Shown here in pieces: positions 50,476-59,434 of a stretch of DNA of 64,000 nucleotides; positions within the stretch are counted from its first letter, which is position 1, and every line of letters begins with the position of its first letter. The DNA lies in the NCBI RefSeq assembly GCF_042663585.1, contig NZ_JBHTAN010000006.1, forward strand, positions 2,232,001 through 2,296,000, read 5' to 3'. This DNA is from Natranaeroarchaeum sp042663585. GTDB lineage: Archaea; Halobacteriota; Halobacteria; Halobacteriales; Natronoarchaeaceae. The translations under genes and the position numbers were made by a program. The notes below the pieces were generated by a model. That model saw nothing but the letters and a program-made list of their open reading frames with translations. It was not told the DNA's origin and made no database searches.

Positions 50476-53178
50476 ATGTCGAAGGAATCCAACCGAAACA
50501 TCACACGACGCAACGTGCTTGCTGGCATCGGCGCTTCCGGCATCGGGGTCGCGCTCGGCGCGCACGGCGTCGCCGCAGGCGAACAGGAGGACGGAAACGA
50601 CAAATATCAGGTCCCGGTCGCGATGGACTGGCAGGAATCGTTCTACAAGAGCGGCAAATGGAAGCACGTCGAGGCCTTCCCGGACAGAAACCACGACGCG
50701 ATGCAAGACGATCATATCGACTACTGCGACGGGGGGGAGCTGAACGGCGCCCTGGTCGACGTCGAAGACCCGCTCAGCTCGGGCCTGCGCACGGACAACA
50801 AGTACACCGATCCGGGCGACCCGCTGATCGACTTCCACGGGGTCAAGCCGGGCTATGGCGGCGAGGCGACGCTGAGCTACCACCTCTGTAACGAGCCGGG
50901 CAAACTCAAGTTCAAAGCCCGCGATGTCCACGTCGACAAGAAGCTCGCGCACTTGGCCCGAGCGCGCGTCTGGTACGACGAGTTCGACGGCGCGAAGCCG
51001 CCGAGCAACGGCAACAACGGCCCGATGTACCCGACGGTCATGGGGCCGGTCAACGACGGTACCGACGGTACCGACGAGATCGAAGAGATCATCGTTACGG
51101 GTGACGATTCCCGCTTCCCCGAACCCGGTGCCCGAAACTACGACTGCGACGACTACGAGGACCGGCTCGGCCGGTTCGAAGACGGTGATCTCCAGGGAGA
51201 CGAACTCTTCGGGGGAGGATTCAGCGAGGGCGACACGGCGTCGGGGGAGTGTGGCACGATCACGGTCGACGCCAGGACCTCCGGAACCGTCACGCTGTCC
51301 TCTGATGAACCCGTCCTGATCGTCAGTGTGAAAGGCGGAAACGAGGGAGAGAACGTCTACGTCTTCAATGACTCCGTCATCCTCGACGGTGCCACGTTCT
51401 CGACGCCCACCGGGCAGGGTATCAGCAACATCGACGTGTGCTGCTTCGAGAACGGTAATGGCGGCAACGGCGGCAACGGCGGCAACGGCCACGACGACCG
51501 GGGAGACAACGTCTACCAGCCCTACGAGCCGATCATCGCCCAGGGATCGCTCAAGAAGGTGCTGTACAAGCTGAAGAAGGGCGTTCACATCTCCGGCGAC
51601 CCCTACGTCGCCGATCCGTTCGACCGGGAGGGTATCCACTACTACGCCTACCCGCGGAAGAACACGAGCAGCATGGAGACGGCGCCCGCCGAAAAGTACG
51701 ACCCCGGATGGATCACCGATCACAACGTCGACGAGCACGTTCACGGGAAGAAGGCCAAGGAGTTGGCAGATCTCAAAGAGGGCATCGAGATCCACATCGA
51801 GGGTACCGGGTACGCCGCACGCAGCAAAGACCAGCCGCTTCCGGACCTCCGTATCACGGTCGAGGAGGTCATCACTGACAAGAAAGGCAAGCCGGTCGGC
51901 TTCGAATGGAAGAGCAACCTACCGATCTGCCGGGTCGAGATCGCCAGCGGCCAACATACGAAGCTGAACGTGTTCGACCGTACTCGGGAAGGAACCGCGC
52001 TTGCGCCGCTCTATGACGACTACGACGACGACCACGGCCGACGGCGGCCGATGACCGCTGTCCGATTCGGCGTCTGCGGCGAACGCGACGATGACGACTA
52101 CTGCATCGAGAACTCCAACACCGGCTACATCGGCTTCGAGTGGTGGGTTCCCAAGCATTCGGGCCTCGAAAAGAAGACCAAATTCGAGGCAAACTTCGAT
52201 TTCACTGCGGAGCGGTGCCTGAGGGAACCGGGGTGTCCGGATTGTGAGGTGCCGGATCCAGGCGAGGACGACTTCGATGTCACCATCGAGAGCATCGACG
52301 ATAGCGCCTTCCCGACCGTAGAAGCTACTGCCCGCGTGGACACTGCTGCGGGCGGCAAGGGCGATCTGGAAGCAAGCGACTTCCAACTCTGCGAGGAGAC
52401 AGTCGGTGGGCTCGGTGACGGGTACTGTGGCCAAGAGATCGAAGACGTCGCTTTCGGTGGCGAACAGGAGGAAACCCTCGCCGACATCATGTTGGTGATG
52501 GATACGTCGGGATCTATGGGGGGTAGCAAAATCGAGAACGCTAAAGACGGTGCAATAACGCTCGTTGGCGGTGATACCGATACCGACAACGATGCGAACG
52601 TCGGCGGGTTCGACCCGACGGTCAACGTCGGTCTCGTCGAGTTCGATAGCTCCGCATCCCTCATCTCGGAGCTTGGAACTGATCAGAACCAGGTCGAAGA
52701 CGACATCGACGGCCTCAGTGCTGGCGGTGGCACGGACGTCGGTTCTGGAATCTCCGAGGCTCAGCTTGAATTCGACACCTCCGAGAACAACCGCGACAAC
52801 GCTCCCGACTTCATGATCGTTCTCGGGAACGGGGATACGTCAGGGGGCGAAGTGCCAGCGAACGATGCCAAAAACAGCGGGACGACGATCTACGGGATCG
52901 CGTACGGTTCCGGTGCGGCGGTGAGTGATTTCGATGATATCTCCGGGGAAGTCCCCAACGACCCCGACTACGAGGACTACACCTTCGACGCCGACGGGGA
53001 CGATATTACGGACATCTTCGACGAGATCGGCCAGCAGATCTTCGGCACCTACACCCTCAAATACGAGACGGAAAACTTCGCGACCGACGGCAACGACCGC
53101 AACGTGCTGGTGTACGTCGACGACCCCGACGAGGGCGACGCCGACGCAACAGAAACGTACACTGCACCGAGCAGTTGA
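50476..53178 (+). CDS. TasA-like protein fused to a von Willebrand A domain, 900 residues
   Basis: The protein has a Tat leader (NITRRNVLAGIGASGIGVALG) and a TasA-like region, residues about 35-590, that shares EPVLIVSVKGGNEGENVYVF and FSTPTGQGISNIDVCC with the 46636 protein. A Gly/Asn repeat (GGNGGNGGNGHDD) lies near 333. Residues about 600-660 look like an Ig-type linker (DVTIESIDDSAFPTVEATARV). A vWA domain follows at 665-850 with MIDAS residues DTSGSM near 676 and Thr in GGGTDV near 753. The usual TDG motif is replaced by GNGDTSG, so metal binding may be altered. It is probably a surface adhesin. Confidence 0.78.
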   Translation: MSKESNRNITRRNVLAGIGASGIGVALGAHGVAAGEQEDGNDKYQVPVAMDWQESFYKSGKWKHVEAFPDRNHDAMQDDHIDYCDGGELNGALVDVEDPLSSGLRTDNKYTDPGDPLIDFHGVKPGYGGEATLSYHLCNEPGKLKFKARDVHVDKKLAHLARARVWYDEFDGAKPPSNGNNGPMYPTVMGPVNDGTDGTDEIEEIIVTGDDSRFPEPGARNYDCDDYEDRLGRFEDGDLQGDELFGGGFSEGDTASGECGTITVDARTSGTVTLSSDEPVLIVSVKGGNEGENVYVFNDSVILDGATFSTPTGQGISNIDVCCFENGNGGNGGNGGNGHDDRGDNVYQPYEPIIAQGSLKKVLYKLKKGVHISGDPYVADPFDREGIHYYAYPRKNTSSMETAPAEKYDPGWITDHNVDEHVHGKKAKELADLKEGIEIHIEGTGYAARSKDQPLPDLRITVEEVITDKKGKPVGFEWKSNLPICRVEIASGQHTKLNVFDRTREGTALAPLYDDYDDDHGRRRPMTAVRFGVCGERDDDDYCIENSNTGYIGFEWWVPKHSGLEKKTKFEANFDFTAERCLREPGCPDCEVPDPGEDDFDVTIESIDDSAFPTVEATARVDTAAGGKGDLEASDFQLCEETVGGLGDGYCGQEIEDVAFGGEQEETLADIMLVMDTSGSMGGSKIENAKDGAITLVGGDTDTDNDANVGGFDPTVNVGLVEFDSSASLISELGTDQNQVEDDIDGLSAGGGTDVGSGISEAQLEFDTSENNRDNAPDFMIVLGNGDTSGGEVPANDAKNSGTTIYGIAYGSGAAVSDFDDISGEVPNDPDYEDYTFDADGDDITDIFDEIGQQIFGTYTLKYETENFATDGNDRNVLVYVDDPDEGDADATETYTAPSS

Positions 53179-53371
53179 ACACTAGATCGACCGGTATCGC
53201 ACCCGGTCGGTCTGATCGGCCGGTCGCGCGTCCGGTTCCAGAGTCTGGAGATGACCAGATTGCTCCCAAGGAGAACGCTCAGCGAACCGAACGTATCTAC
53301 GTCGGGAGGGGAACTTCATCGATCTCGTCCGGACTGCGCTCGGTAAGCATTGTCCCGCTAGTATGCCTATT

Positions 53372-54205
53372 CTACCGATACTGGTTGAGCCGTTTTTTCA
53401 GCCGTTTTGCGGCGTCGCCCGCCGCGCCCGTGAACTGGTCGACGTCTACCTCGCCCCGCCCGGCGCTCTCGCCGGCGAAGATGATCCCTCGCGAGGAGTT
53501 GACGACGCCGACACCGTCGGCGAGACCGTGTTCGACCGCGGCTTCGGCGTCGCCGCCCTGACTGCCGACGCCCGGGACGAGGAAGGGGAGGTCGGGAACC
53601 TGCTCGCGGACCGACTCCAACTCCTCCGGCGTGGTCGCGCCGACGACGAGTCCGACGTTGTCGTTCTTGTTCCACGTGTCCGCGAGCGCGGCGACGCGCT
53701 CGTAGAGCAGGTCTCCCTCGGCGAGTTCGAGGTCCTGCAGGTCCGCGCCGCCGGGGTTCGACGTCCGGCAGAGGATGAACACGCCAGCGGTCTCGGTGTC
53801 GAGGAACGGTTGTAGCGAGTCCCGGCCCATGTAGGGGTTGACCGTGATGGCGTCCGCGGCGGTACTGCTGGCGTCCGGGTCGACGAGTTCGGCGTACTGG
53901 CGCGTGGTGTTACCGATGTCCGCCCGCTTGGCGTCGAGGATCACTGGCACGTCCTTCCCCTTCGCGTAAGCGATGGTCTCTTCGAGCGCGCGCCAGCCGT
54001 CGGGGTCCTCGTAGAAGGCGGCATTGGGCTTGAACACCGCCGCGTGGTCGTGCGTCGCGTCGATGATCCGGCGGTTGAACGCGAAGCGCGGGAGGTCGTA
54101 CTCGTGGAGCGGCTCGGGGATCCTGCTCGTGTCGGGATCGAGGCCGACGCTGACGACGCTGTCGACCGTCTCGATGCGGTCGGCCAGTCGGTCGAAGAAG
54201 TTCAT
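53372..54205 (-). CDS. pyrF: Orotidine-5'-phosphate decarboxylase
   Basis: This 277-residue enzyme makes UMP in pyrimidine synthesis. ILDAKRADIGNTTRQYA near residue 90 is the catalytic DxKxxD loop, and SVGLDPD near 20 opens the barrel. Its length and loop type fit the longer type 2 form of OMP decarboxylase. LPFLVPGVGSQGGDAEAAVEHG near 215 binds phosphate. It faces the vWA gene tail to tail. Confidence 0.94.
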   Translation of the reverse strand: MNFFDRLADRIETVDSVVSVGLDPDTSRIPEPLHEYDLPRFAFNRRIIDATHDHAAVFKPNAAFYEDPDGWRALEETIAYAKGKDVPVILDAKRADIGNTTRQYAELVDPDASSTAADAITVNPYMGRDSLQPFLDTETAGVFILCRTSNPGGADLQDLELAEGDLLYERVAALADTWNKNDNVGLVVGATTPEELESVREQVPDLPFLVPGVGSQGGDAEAAVEHGLADGVGVVNSSRGIIFAGESAGRGEVDVDQFTGAAGDAAKRLKKRLNQYR

Positions 54206-54316
54206 GCTTGCTCGTGCGAGAGCAGTCCACTACAAGATACCGATCACTGCCGGAGAAGGGCAGATAGCGATATCCGCGACAGACAGGCTCAAATCCCCTG
54301 CCACGTAGTAGTAGAT

Positions 54317-54976
54317 ATGACGCTGTCGGCTGTCGTCTTCGATCTGGACGAGACGCTTGCCATCCCACGCCGCGAGCGAGGAACGATCCTGACTGACGCG
54401 ATGGCCTCCATCGACGCCCCCCTGCCCACGCGACAGGAGTACCAGAGCGCACACGGGCGCCATCTGACCGACGAGACCCGTGCACCGATCTTTTCGGAGA
54501 TCTTCGAGAACTACGACGCAGACACTGATCCGGACGCCGCGGCGACGGCCTACCGCAACGAGATAGCCGCCTCGCTCGTGCCCGTCGCCGACGCGGAGTC
54601 GCTGATCGCTCGGCTTCGCGAACGCTACCGGGTCGGACTGTTGACGAACGGCCCGGTCGTCGCCCAGCGGGACAAGATCGAGACGCTTGGCTGGGGCGAC
54701 CTCTTCGACAAAACGATCGTCACGGGTGAACTCTCGGCCGGAAAGCCGGACTCGCGTGCGTTCGAGGCGATCCTCGGTTCGCTATCGGTGCCGGCGGAGG
54801 AGACAGTGTACATCGGCGATCAGGTACGGACCGACGTTCACGGCGCGAAAGACACGGGTATGCGAGCAATTCAGGTGCTGTACGAGGGCGGCCCCGACCC
54901 GGATAGCCGGGCCGACGCACACGTCGAACGGGCGGCGCTGGCGACGGAGCTACCGGCCACGCTCGGCGCGTTCTGA
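54317..54976 (+). CDS. HAD-superfamily hydrolase
   Basis: This 219-residue protein has HAD motif I AVVFDLDETLAI at residues 5-16, motif II VGLLTNGPV near 105, the lysine in SAGKPDSRAFEAIL near 145, and motif III YIGDQVRTDVHGAK near 168. A helical cap with EYQSAHGRHLTDETRAPIF sits between. This matches PGP- or HAD-IA-type phosphatases of unclear substrate. It follows pyrF divergently, with 111 bases between starts. Confidence 0.85.
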   Translation: MTLSAVVFDLDETLAIPRRERGTILTDAMASIDAPLPTRQEYQSAHGRHLTDETRAPIFSEIFENYDADTDPDAAATAYRNEIAASLVPVADAESLIARLRERYRVGLLTNGPVVAQRDKIETLGWGDLFDKTIVTGELSAGKPDSRAFEAILGSLSVPAEETVYIGDQVRTDVHGAKDTGMRAIQVLYEGGPDPDSRADAHVERAALATELPATLGAF

Positions 54977-55018
54977 ACCGCCGGATGATTGAAGTTCGTG
55001 TACTCCTTGACACCGACT

Positions 55019-55228
55019 ATGCCACAGATTGACGGTATCATCAAAGAACGGTACACGAGCGACGAGATCGCCGAGGACCTCCGGGACCTGATCGACGCCG
55101 ATGTCCTCGACCCCGACGACGAGGACGCGCTCGAACGCGTTGCACGAGAGTTCTACTTCAGAGGGCTCGTTCATGGCCACGCCAGCGAAGAGAAGGTCTC
55201 GGATATTCGGGCCGATTTCGGCTACTAG
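55019..55228 (+). CDS. Small acidic helical protein
   Basis: This 69-residue protein reads MPQIDGIIKERYTSDEIAED and continues as acidic helices, ending GHASEEKVSDIRADFGY. It has no membrane segment or cysteine pair. I do not recognise a family. It follows the HAD gene by 42 bases on the same strand and may share its transcript. Confidence 0.55.
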   Translation: MPQIDGIIKERYTSDEIAEDLRDLIDADVLDPDDEDALERVAREFYFRGLVHGHASEEKVSDIRADFGY

Positions 55229-55374
55229 CGCGGAGCGACACGACCGGGTTCGTCTCTCACTCGTGGCTGCTGTTCGACCCGTGATCTGTTGGCAGATCTT
55301 CACTTGCGACATCGTCAGTATAGCGGCATTTATTGGCGTAAAAGCGGTCCAGCGCCGCTTCTCGTTTCGACGGT

Positions 55375-55384
55375 GTTATTACCC
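55375..55384 (+). promoter_or_regulatory. Candidate TATA box of the transhydrogenase operon
   Basis: The sequence gttattaccc lies 32-41 bases before the pntAa ATG. A second AT-rich stretch, catttattgg, occurs about 85 bases upstream. Confidence 0.4.
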
Positions 55385-55415
55385 GATAGTTTCCAGAAAG
55401 GTGTAAGCATAACAC

Positions 55416-56603
55416 ATGATAATCGGTGTCCCAGAAGAACGATACGAAGAAACTCGGGTGGCATTGATTCCACCCGTCGCTGAGGGACTCGTCGAAGACG
55501 GGTTCGACGTCCTCGTCGCCGCCGGAGCGGGCGACGATGCAGGATGGAGCGACGACGAGTACCAGGCTGTCGGGTGTGAGATAGTCGATGACGACGACGT
55601 CTTCGAGCGGTCTGACGTCCTCTTTCAGGTGCGAGCACTCGGTGCCGCAGCGGAGAGCGAGACGGACCGCTATCAGGAAGGCCAGATCGTCATCGGACTG
55701 CTCGGTCCGTACGACGTCGACGACGAACTGGAGACGCTTGCCGGACAAGACGTCACCTCGTTCGCACTCGAGTTGATGCCGCGGATCAGTCGGGCACAGA
55801 GCATGGACGCACTCTCGGCAATGGACAGCATCAGCGGCTACAAGGCGACGATGATGGCCGCAGAGACGCTTCCAAAGATCTTACCGATGGAGATGACCGC
55901 TGCCGGAACCATCCAGCCAGCGGACGTCTTCGTCGTGGGTGCAGGGGTCGCCGGACTGAAGGCCATCGCGACCGCCGAACGCCTCGGCGCGTCCACGAAG
56001 GCCTACGACATCCGGCCGGAGGTCAAAGAGGAAGTCGAGAGCCTCGGCGGGGAGTTCGTCGAACTGGATCTCGAAACCGACGACGACGCCTCCGATGATC
56101 AGGGCCAAGCGACCGAACAGGACGAGGAGTTCATCCGGAAACAGCGCGAGATGATGACCCGGGTTGTCGGCGAGGCCGACGTCGTCATCACGACGGCGAA
56201 CATTCCGGGGCGGCCAGCACCGGAACTCGTTACCACTGAGATGATCGAGGAGATGGCTCCCGGCTCGGTCGTCGTCGACCTCGCGGCAAAGCGAGGCGGC
56301 AACTGCGAACCCACTCAGCCCGACGAACGGATCACCCACGAGGGCGTCGAGATTATCGGCCCGACGAACGTTCCGGCGACCGTCGCCAGCACGTCGAGCA
56401 GACTCTACGCCAACAACGTCGTGAACTTCTTCGAGAACCTGCTCGACGACGGCGAGGTAGTCGTCGATACTGATGACGAAATCATCGACGATACGATGCT
56501 AACCAGAGACGGCGTCGTTCGGGATCCGCATCTCGACGACGAAGCGGAAGAAGAGGAAGAAGAGGAAGGAGTAGAGCAGGAAAGGACGGAGGTAGACGAA
56601 TGA
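55416..56603 (+). CDS. pntAa: NAD(P) transhydrogenase, alpha 1 subunit (NAD-binding)
   Basis: This 395-residue protein is the NAD(H)-binding domain I of proton-translocating transhydrogenase. IIGVPEERYEETRVALIPP opens it, MPRISRAQSMDALSAMDSISGYKA is near residue 128 and VFVVGAGVAGLKAIATAERLGA near 172 is the dinucleotide fold. An acidic Glu-rich tail ends it. It shares a stop/start overlap (ATGA) with a short open frame. Subunits alpha 1, alpha 2 and beta are separate genes here. Confidence 0.94.
   Translation: MIIGVPEERYEETRVALIPPVAEGLVEDGFDVLVAAGAGDDAGWSDDEYQAVGCEIVDDDDVFERSDVLFQVRALGAAAESETDRYQEGQIVIGLLGPYDVDDELETLAGQDVTSFALELMPRISRAQSMDALSAMDSISGYKATMMAAETLPKILPMEMTAAGTIQPADVFVVGAGVAGLKAIATAERLGASTKAYDIRPEVKEEVESLGGEFVELDLETDDDASDDQGQATEQDEEFIRKQREMMTRVVGEADVVITTANIPGRPAPELVTTEMIEEMAPGSVVVDLAAKRGGNCEPTQPDERITHEGVEIIGPTNVPATVASTSSRLYANNVVNFFENLLDDGEVVVDTDDEIIDDTMLTRDGVVRDPHLDDEAEEEEEEEGVEQERTEVDE
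56588..56593 (+). promoter_or_regulatory. Ribosome binding site of the coupled 17-codon mini-gene
   Basis: The run ggaggt ends 6 bases before the ATG at 56600 inside the end of pntAa. A similar ggagg at 56638-56642 precedes pntAb, and ggaggtg at 56920-56926 precedes pntB. Strong Shine-Dalgarno sites are uncommon in this window, so the set is notable. Confidence 0.6.
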
Positions 56604-56653
56604 TCGAGACGACTCACGCACCTACTGCGGACCGACCGGAGGCGAACCGATGA
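56600..56653 (+). CDS. 17-residue coupling peptide gene within the pnt operon
   Basis: The short frame reads MIETTHAPTADRPEANR and then stops. Its ATG overlaps the pntAa stop (ATGA) and its TGA overlaps the pntAb start (ATGA). It has its own ribosome binding site. The geometry suggests ribosomes pass straight from pntAa through it to pntAb. Whether the peptide does anything itself is unknown. Confidence 0.5.
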   Translation: MIETTHAPTADRPEANR

Positions 56654-56934
56654 GCCTGATCCAGAACCTGACCCTGTTCGTGCTGGCGGCGTTCCTGGGC
56701 TACGAGATCATCACGAAGATTCCGACGAACCTGCACACGCCCCTGATGTCCGGATCGAACGCGATTACGGGAATCACGCTGGTCGGTGCGGTCGTCGTAG
56801 CCGGATCCGGCGAATCCACGATAGCGACCGTCCTCGGCTTTCTGGCGGTCGTCATGGCGACGGTCAACGTCGTCGGCGGATATCTCGTCAGCCACAAGAT
56901 GCTCAGTGACTTCAAGAAGGGAGGTGGCGCCTGA
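56650..56934 (+). CDS. pntAb: NAD(P) transhydrogenase, alpha 2 subunit (membrane)
   Basis: This 94-residue membrane subunit starts MSLIQNLTLFVLAAFLGYEII and has three hydrophobic helices (LTLFVLAAFLGYEII, GITLVGAVVVAG, ATVLGFLAVVMATVNVVGGYLV). It forms part of the proton channel domain II. The start overlaps the 17-codon mini-gene stop, and its stop overlaps the pntB start (TGATG). Confidence 0.92.
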   Translation: MSLIQNLTLFVLAAFLGYEIITKIPTNLHTPLMSGSNAITGITLVGAVVVAGSGESTIATVLGFLAVVMATVNVVGGYLVSHKMLSDFKKGGGA

Positions 56935-58367
56935 TGCTGCTGGACGTCGCGCCCGACTGGGTACTGCCGATTGCATACCTGCTCGCCGCGATGATGTTCA
57001 TCCAGGGGTTGCGGGACATGACTCACCCCCGCACCGCGATGCGGGGCAACCTGATCTCGGCCGCCGGGATGTTCGTCGCCGTCGCGGTGACCGTCGTCTG
57101 GTTCGAGATCATCTCGCCCATCGTTCTCTTCAGCGGACTGATCGTCGGAACGGCCGCCGGGACGGTGCTGGCACTCCGGGTCGACCGCACCGAGATGCCC
57201 CAGCTAGTCGGCGTATTCAACGGCTTCGGTGGCGGCGCGTCCGCCGTCGTCGCCGGCGCTGAACTGATCGAGATACAGATCGGCGGCGGCGTACTCCCGA
57301 CAGAGGTTGCCGTCGCCGCCGTCTTTTCGGGGATCATCGGCGCCGTCACCTTCTTCGGTAGCATGGTCGCAGCCGGAAAGCTCCACGGCGTCGTGACGAG
57401 TTCGGCGGTCCGATACTCCGGCGAACAAGCTGTCAAGCTCCTGACGCTGGGACTGGCGCTGGTGGCCGGTGGCTACCTCGTCACCCAGCCGGACGTGCTG
57501 GCGGCACAACTCCAGGGCGACTTGCTGCCGTCGTACTGGTTCCTGATCGCCGCCGCATCGCTGCTCGGCGTCTTGCTCGTGATTCCGATCGGCGGCGCGG
57601 ACATGCCGGTCGTGATCGCACTGCTGAACGCCTACTCCGGGCTCGCGGCCGCCGCGACCGGGTTCGTGCTGAACAACACCGCGCTGATCATCGCCGGCAC
57701 CCTCGTCGGGGCCGCCGGGATGATCCTCACCGTGATCATGTGTGAGTCGATGAACCGGTCGCTGACGAACGTGCTCTTCGGCGGCTTCGGCGAGGAGCCA
57801 GACCAGGCGGAGATGGACGACATCTACGAGGGGAACATCACCGAGACCTCCCCCGAAGAGGTGGAGATGCTGCTCGACGTCGCTGACCGAGTCGTCATCG
57901 TGCCGGGCTACGGGATGGCCGTCGCCCAGGCACAGCACGCCGTCGCCGAGCTAGCCGGTGAACTCGCGGACAACGGCGTCGACGTGGAGTTCGGTATCCA
58001 CCCGGTCGCCGGCCGGATGCCGGGGCATATGAACGTCCTGCTGGCGGAGGCCGACGTGCCCTACGAGCAGATGCGCGAACTGGAGGAGGTCAATCCGACC
58101 TTCTCCCAGACCGACGTTGTAATCGTCACCGGCGCGAACGACGTCGTCAACCCCAAGGCGAACACCGACGAATCCAGTCCCATCGCGGGAATGCCCGTGC
58201 TCAACGTCTCTGAGGCCGGGACGGTCATCGTCAACAAGCGGAGCCTGAGCCCCGGCTTCTCCGGGATTCCGAACCCGCTGTTCGCCGAGGGCAACACGAG
58301 CATGCTCTTTGGCGACGCCAAAGCGTCGATGCAAGACCTCGTGAACCTCTACAAGGAGAACAACTAG
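56934..58367 (+). CDS. pntB: NAD(P) transhydrogenase, beta subunit
   Basis: This 477-residue protein has about eight membrane helices in its first 290 residues (AYLLAAMMFIQGLRDMTHPR, GFGGGASAVVAG near 95). The NADP-binding domain III then follows: VVIVPGYGMAVAQAQHAV near 320, HPVAGRMPGHMNVLLAEADVPY near 355 and VVIVTGANDVVNP near 390. The complex couples hydride transfer from NADH to NADP with proton movement. Confidence 0.96.
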   Translation: MLLDVAPDWVLPIAYLLAAMMFIQGLRDMTHPRTAMRGNLISAAGMFVAVAVTVVWFEIISPIVLFSGLIVGTAAGTVLALRVDRTEMPQLVGVFNGFGGGASAVVAGAELIEIQIGGGVLPTEVAVAAVFSGIIGAVTFFGSMVAAGKLHGVVTSSAVRYSGEQAVKLLTLGLALVAGGYLVTQPDVLAAQLQGDLLPSYWFLIAAASLLGVLLVIPIGGADMPVVIALLNAYSGLAAAATGFVLNNTALIIAGTLVGAAGMILTVIMCESMNRSLTNVLFGGFGEEPDQAEMDDIYEGNITETSPEEVEMLLDVADRVVIVPGYGMAVAQAQHAVAELAGELADNGVDVEFGIHPVAGRMPGHMNVLLAEADVPYEQMRELEEVNPTFSQTDVVIVTGANDVVNPKANTDESSPIAGMPVLNVSEAGTVIVNKRSLSPGFSGIPNPLFAEGNTSMLFGDAKASMQDLVNLYKENN

Positions 58368-58385
58368 ACGGTTTTCGCGGCCGCT

Positions 58386-58832
58386 TTACGCGTCGTTTTC
58401 TGCCAGTGCCGCGCTGACCACATCGAGGACGGCCGCCGCACGCTTCGTTTCTGCGCCGCTCTCGACGAAGACGAGCGTCTTCGGCCGATGGACGGCTTTC
58501 GGACGAACCCGGAGCCCTTCGCTTTCGGCGCGGTCCGCCGCGACCTCTTGGCCTGCCGAGAGCTCTATCCGGACCCGGTCGTCGTGGGCGAACGCCTGTG
58601 CGATCCGGCAGCCCTCGCCGCTTGCGTGCTGGCGTCTGGAATCGTCCGGGTCTTCGACTCGCTCTTCGGTCCACTCGATATCGTAGGCGCGGTCACCGTC
58701 GGCAGTCCCCGAGACCGCCCGGTCCGGATTCGTCACTGAGAGCCGCCCGAGCGCACCGTCGACGCGCCCGTCTATCTCCGAGGAGAGCAGTTGGGCGATC
58801 CGGACGCCGTCGGTGACGCGTTTCTCGACCAT
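58386..58832 (-). CDS. Conserved haloarchaeal protein of unknown function
   Basis: This 148-residue protein starts MVEKRVTDGVRIAQLLSSEI and is strongly acidic, with a mixed beta and helix pattern and DDRVRIELSAGQEVAADRAESEGLRVRPK near residue 85. No cysteines or membrane segments stand out. It lies between pntB and the DUF2240 gene. I cannot name a family with certainty. Confidence 0.55.
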   Translation of the reverse strand: MVEKRVTDGVRIAQLLSSEIDGRVDGALGRLSVTNPDRAVSGTADGDRAYDIEWTEERVEDPDDSRRQHASGEGCRIAQAFAHDDRVRIELSAGQEVAADRAESEGLRVRPKAVHRPKTLVFVESGAETKRAAAVLDVVSAALAENDA

Positions 58833-58893
58833 ACCGAATGCTCGCGCTCGGCGGGTTTCGGCTTTGCGTTCTCTCGAAGCGTCCGAGAGGATG

Positions 58894-59343
58894 TCACTCC
58901 CCGCCCAGTTTCTCCCGCGCCTGCCGCGCTACATCCGAGAGGTCGACCCCGTTCCGGCGCCCGAAGACGACGGCGGCAGTCTCGATAGTCACGCCGAGGT
59001 CCGACTGGAGACGGTTGATGCCCGCGACCGCCGCCTGTTTCTCGATCCCCTCGTCTTCGAGCGCCGAGAGCGCCTGCTCGAAGGGTGATCGCTGCTGGAT
59101 GATCTCCTCGTCGGGGACGAAGCCGTCGGGAACCGCGACCTCGTTCGGGTCGAACGTGATCTCGACGTGGCCGTCCGACCGGTCGAGCAGGCCACGCCCG
59201 GTCGCAACGTCGACGAGTCGGGTCGCCTGATCCGGCGAGAACCAGTCCCGGTCAAGCGACAGCGCGACGACGAACTCGTTTTCGGCGAGCCGTTCGGCTC
59301 CCTTCTGGCGGAACGGCGCGGCGACGGTGATCCGGAGGCTCAT
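58894..59343 (-). CDS. DUF2240 family protein
   Basis: This 149-residue protein begins MSLRITVAAPFRQKGAERLAENEFVVALS and has a winged-helix-like middle, DQATRLVDVATGRGLL, with TFDPNEVAVPDGFVPDEE after it. The pattern matches archaeal DUF2240, of unknown function. I chose ATG 59343 because the frame upstream overlaps the S8e gene. Divergent from rps8e with 91 bases between starts. Confidence 0.85.
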   Translation of the reverse strand: MSLRITVAAPFRQKGAERLAENEFVVALSLDRDWFSPDQATRLVDVATGRGLLDRSDGHVEITFDPNEVAVPDGFVPDEEIIQQRSPFEQALSALEDEGIEKQAAVAGINRLQSDLGVTIETAAVVFGRRNGVDLSDVARQAREKLGGE

Positions 59344-59434
59344 GTCTTGCAGGTACAGGACGCGCTCGGTAAACCTGCCGGTCTTCGGCCCACAAGTCGA
59401 TCCATTCAAGTGTTGCCCGCTGTTTCTCCACTGT

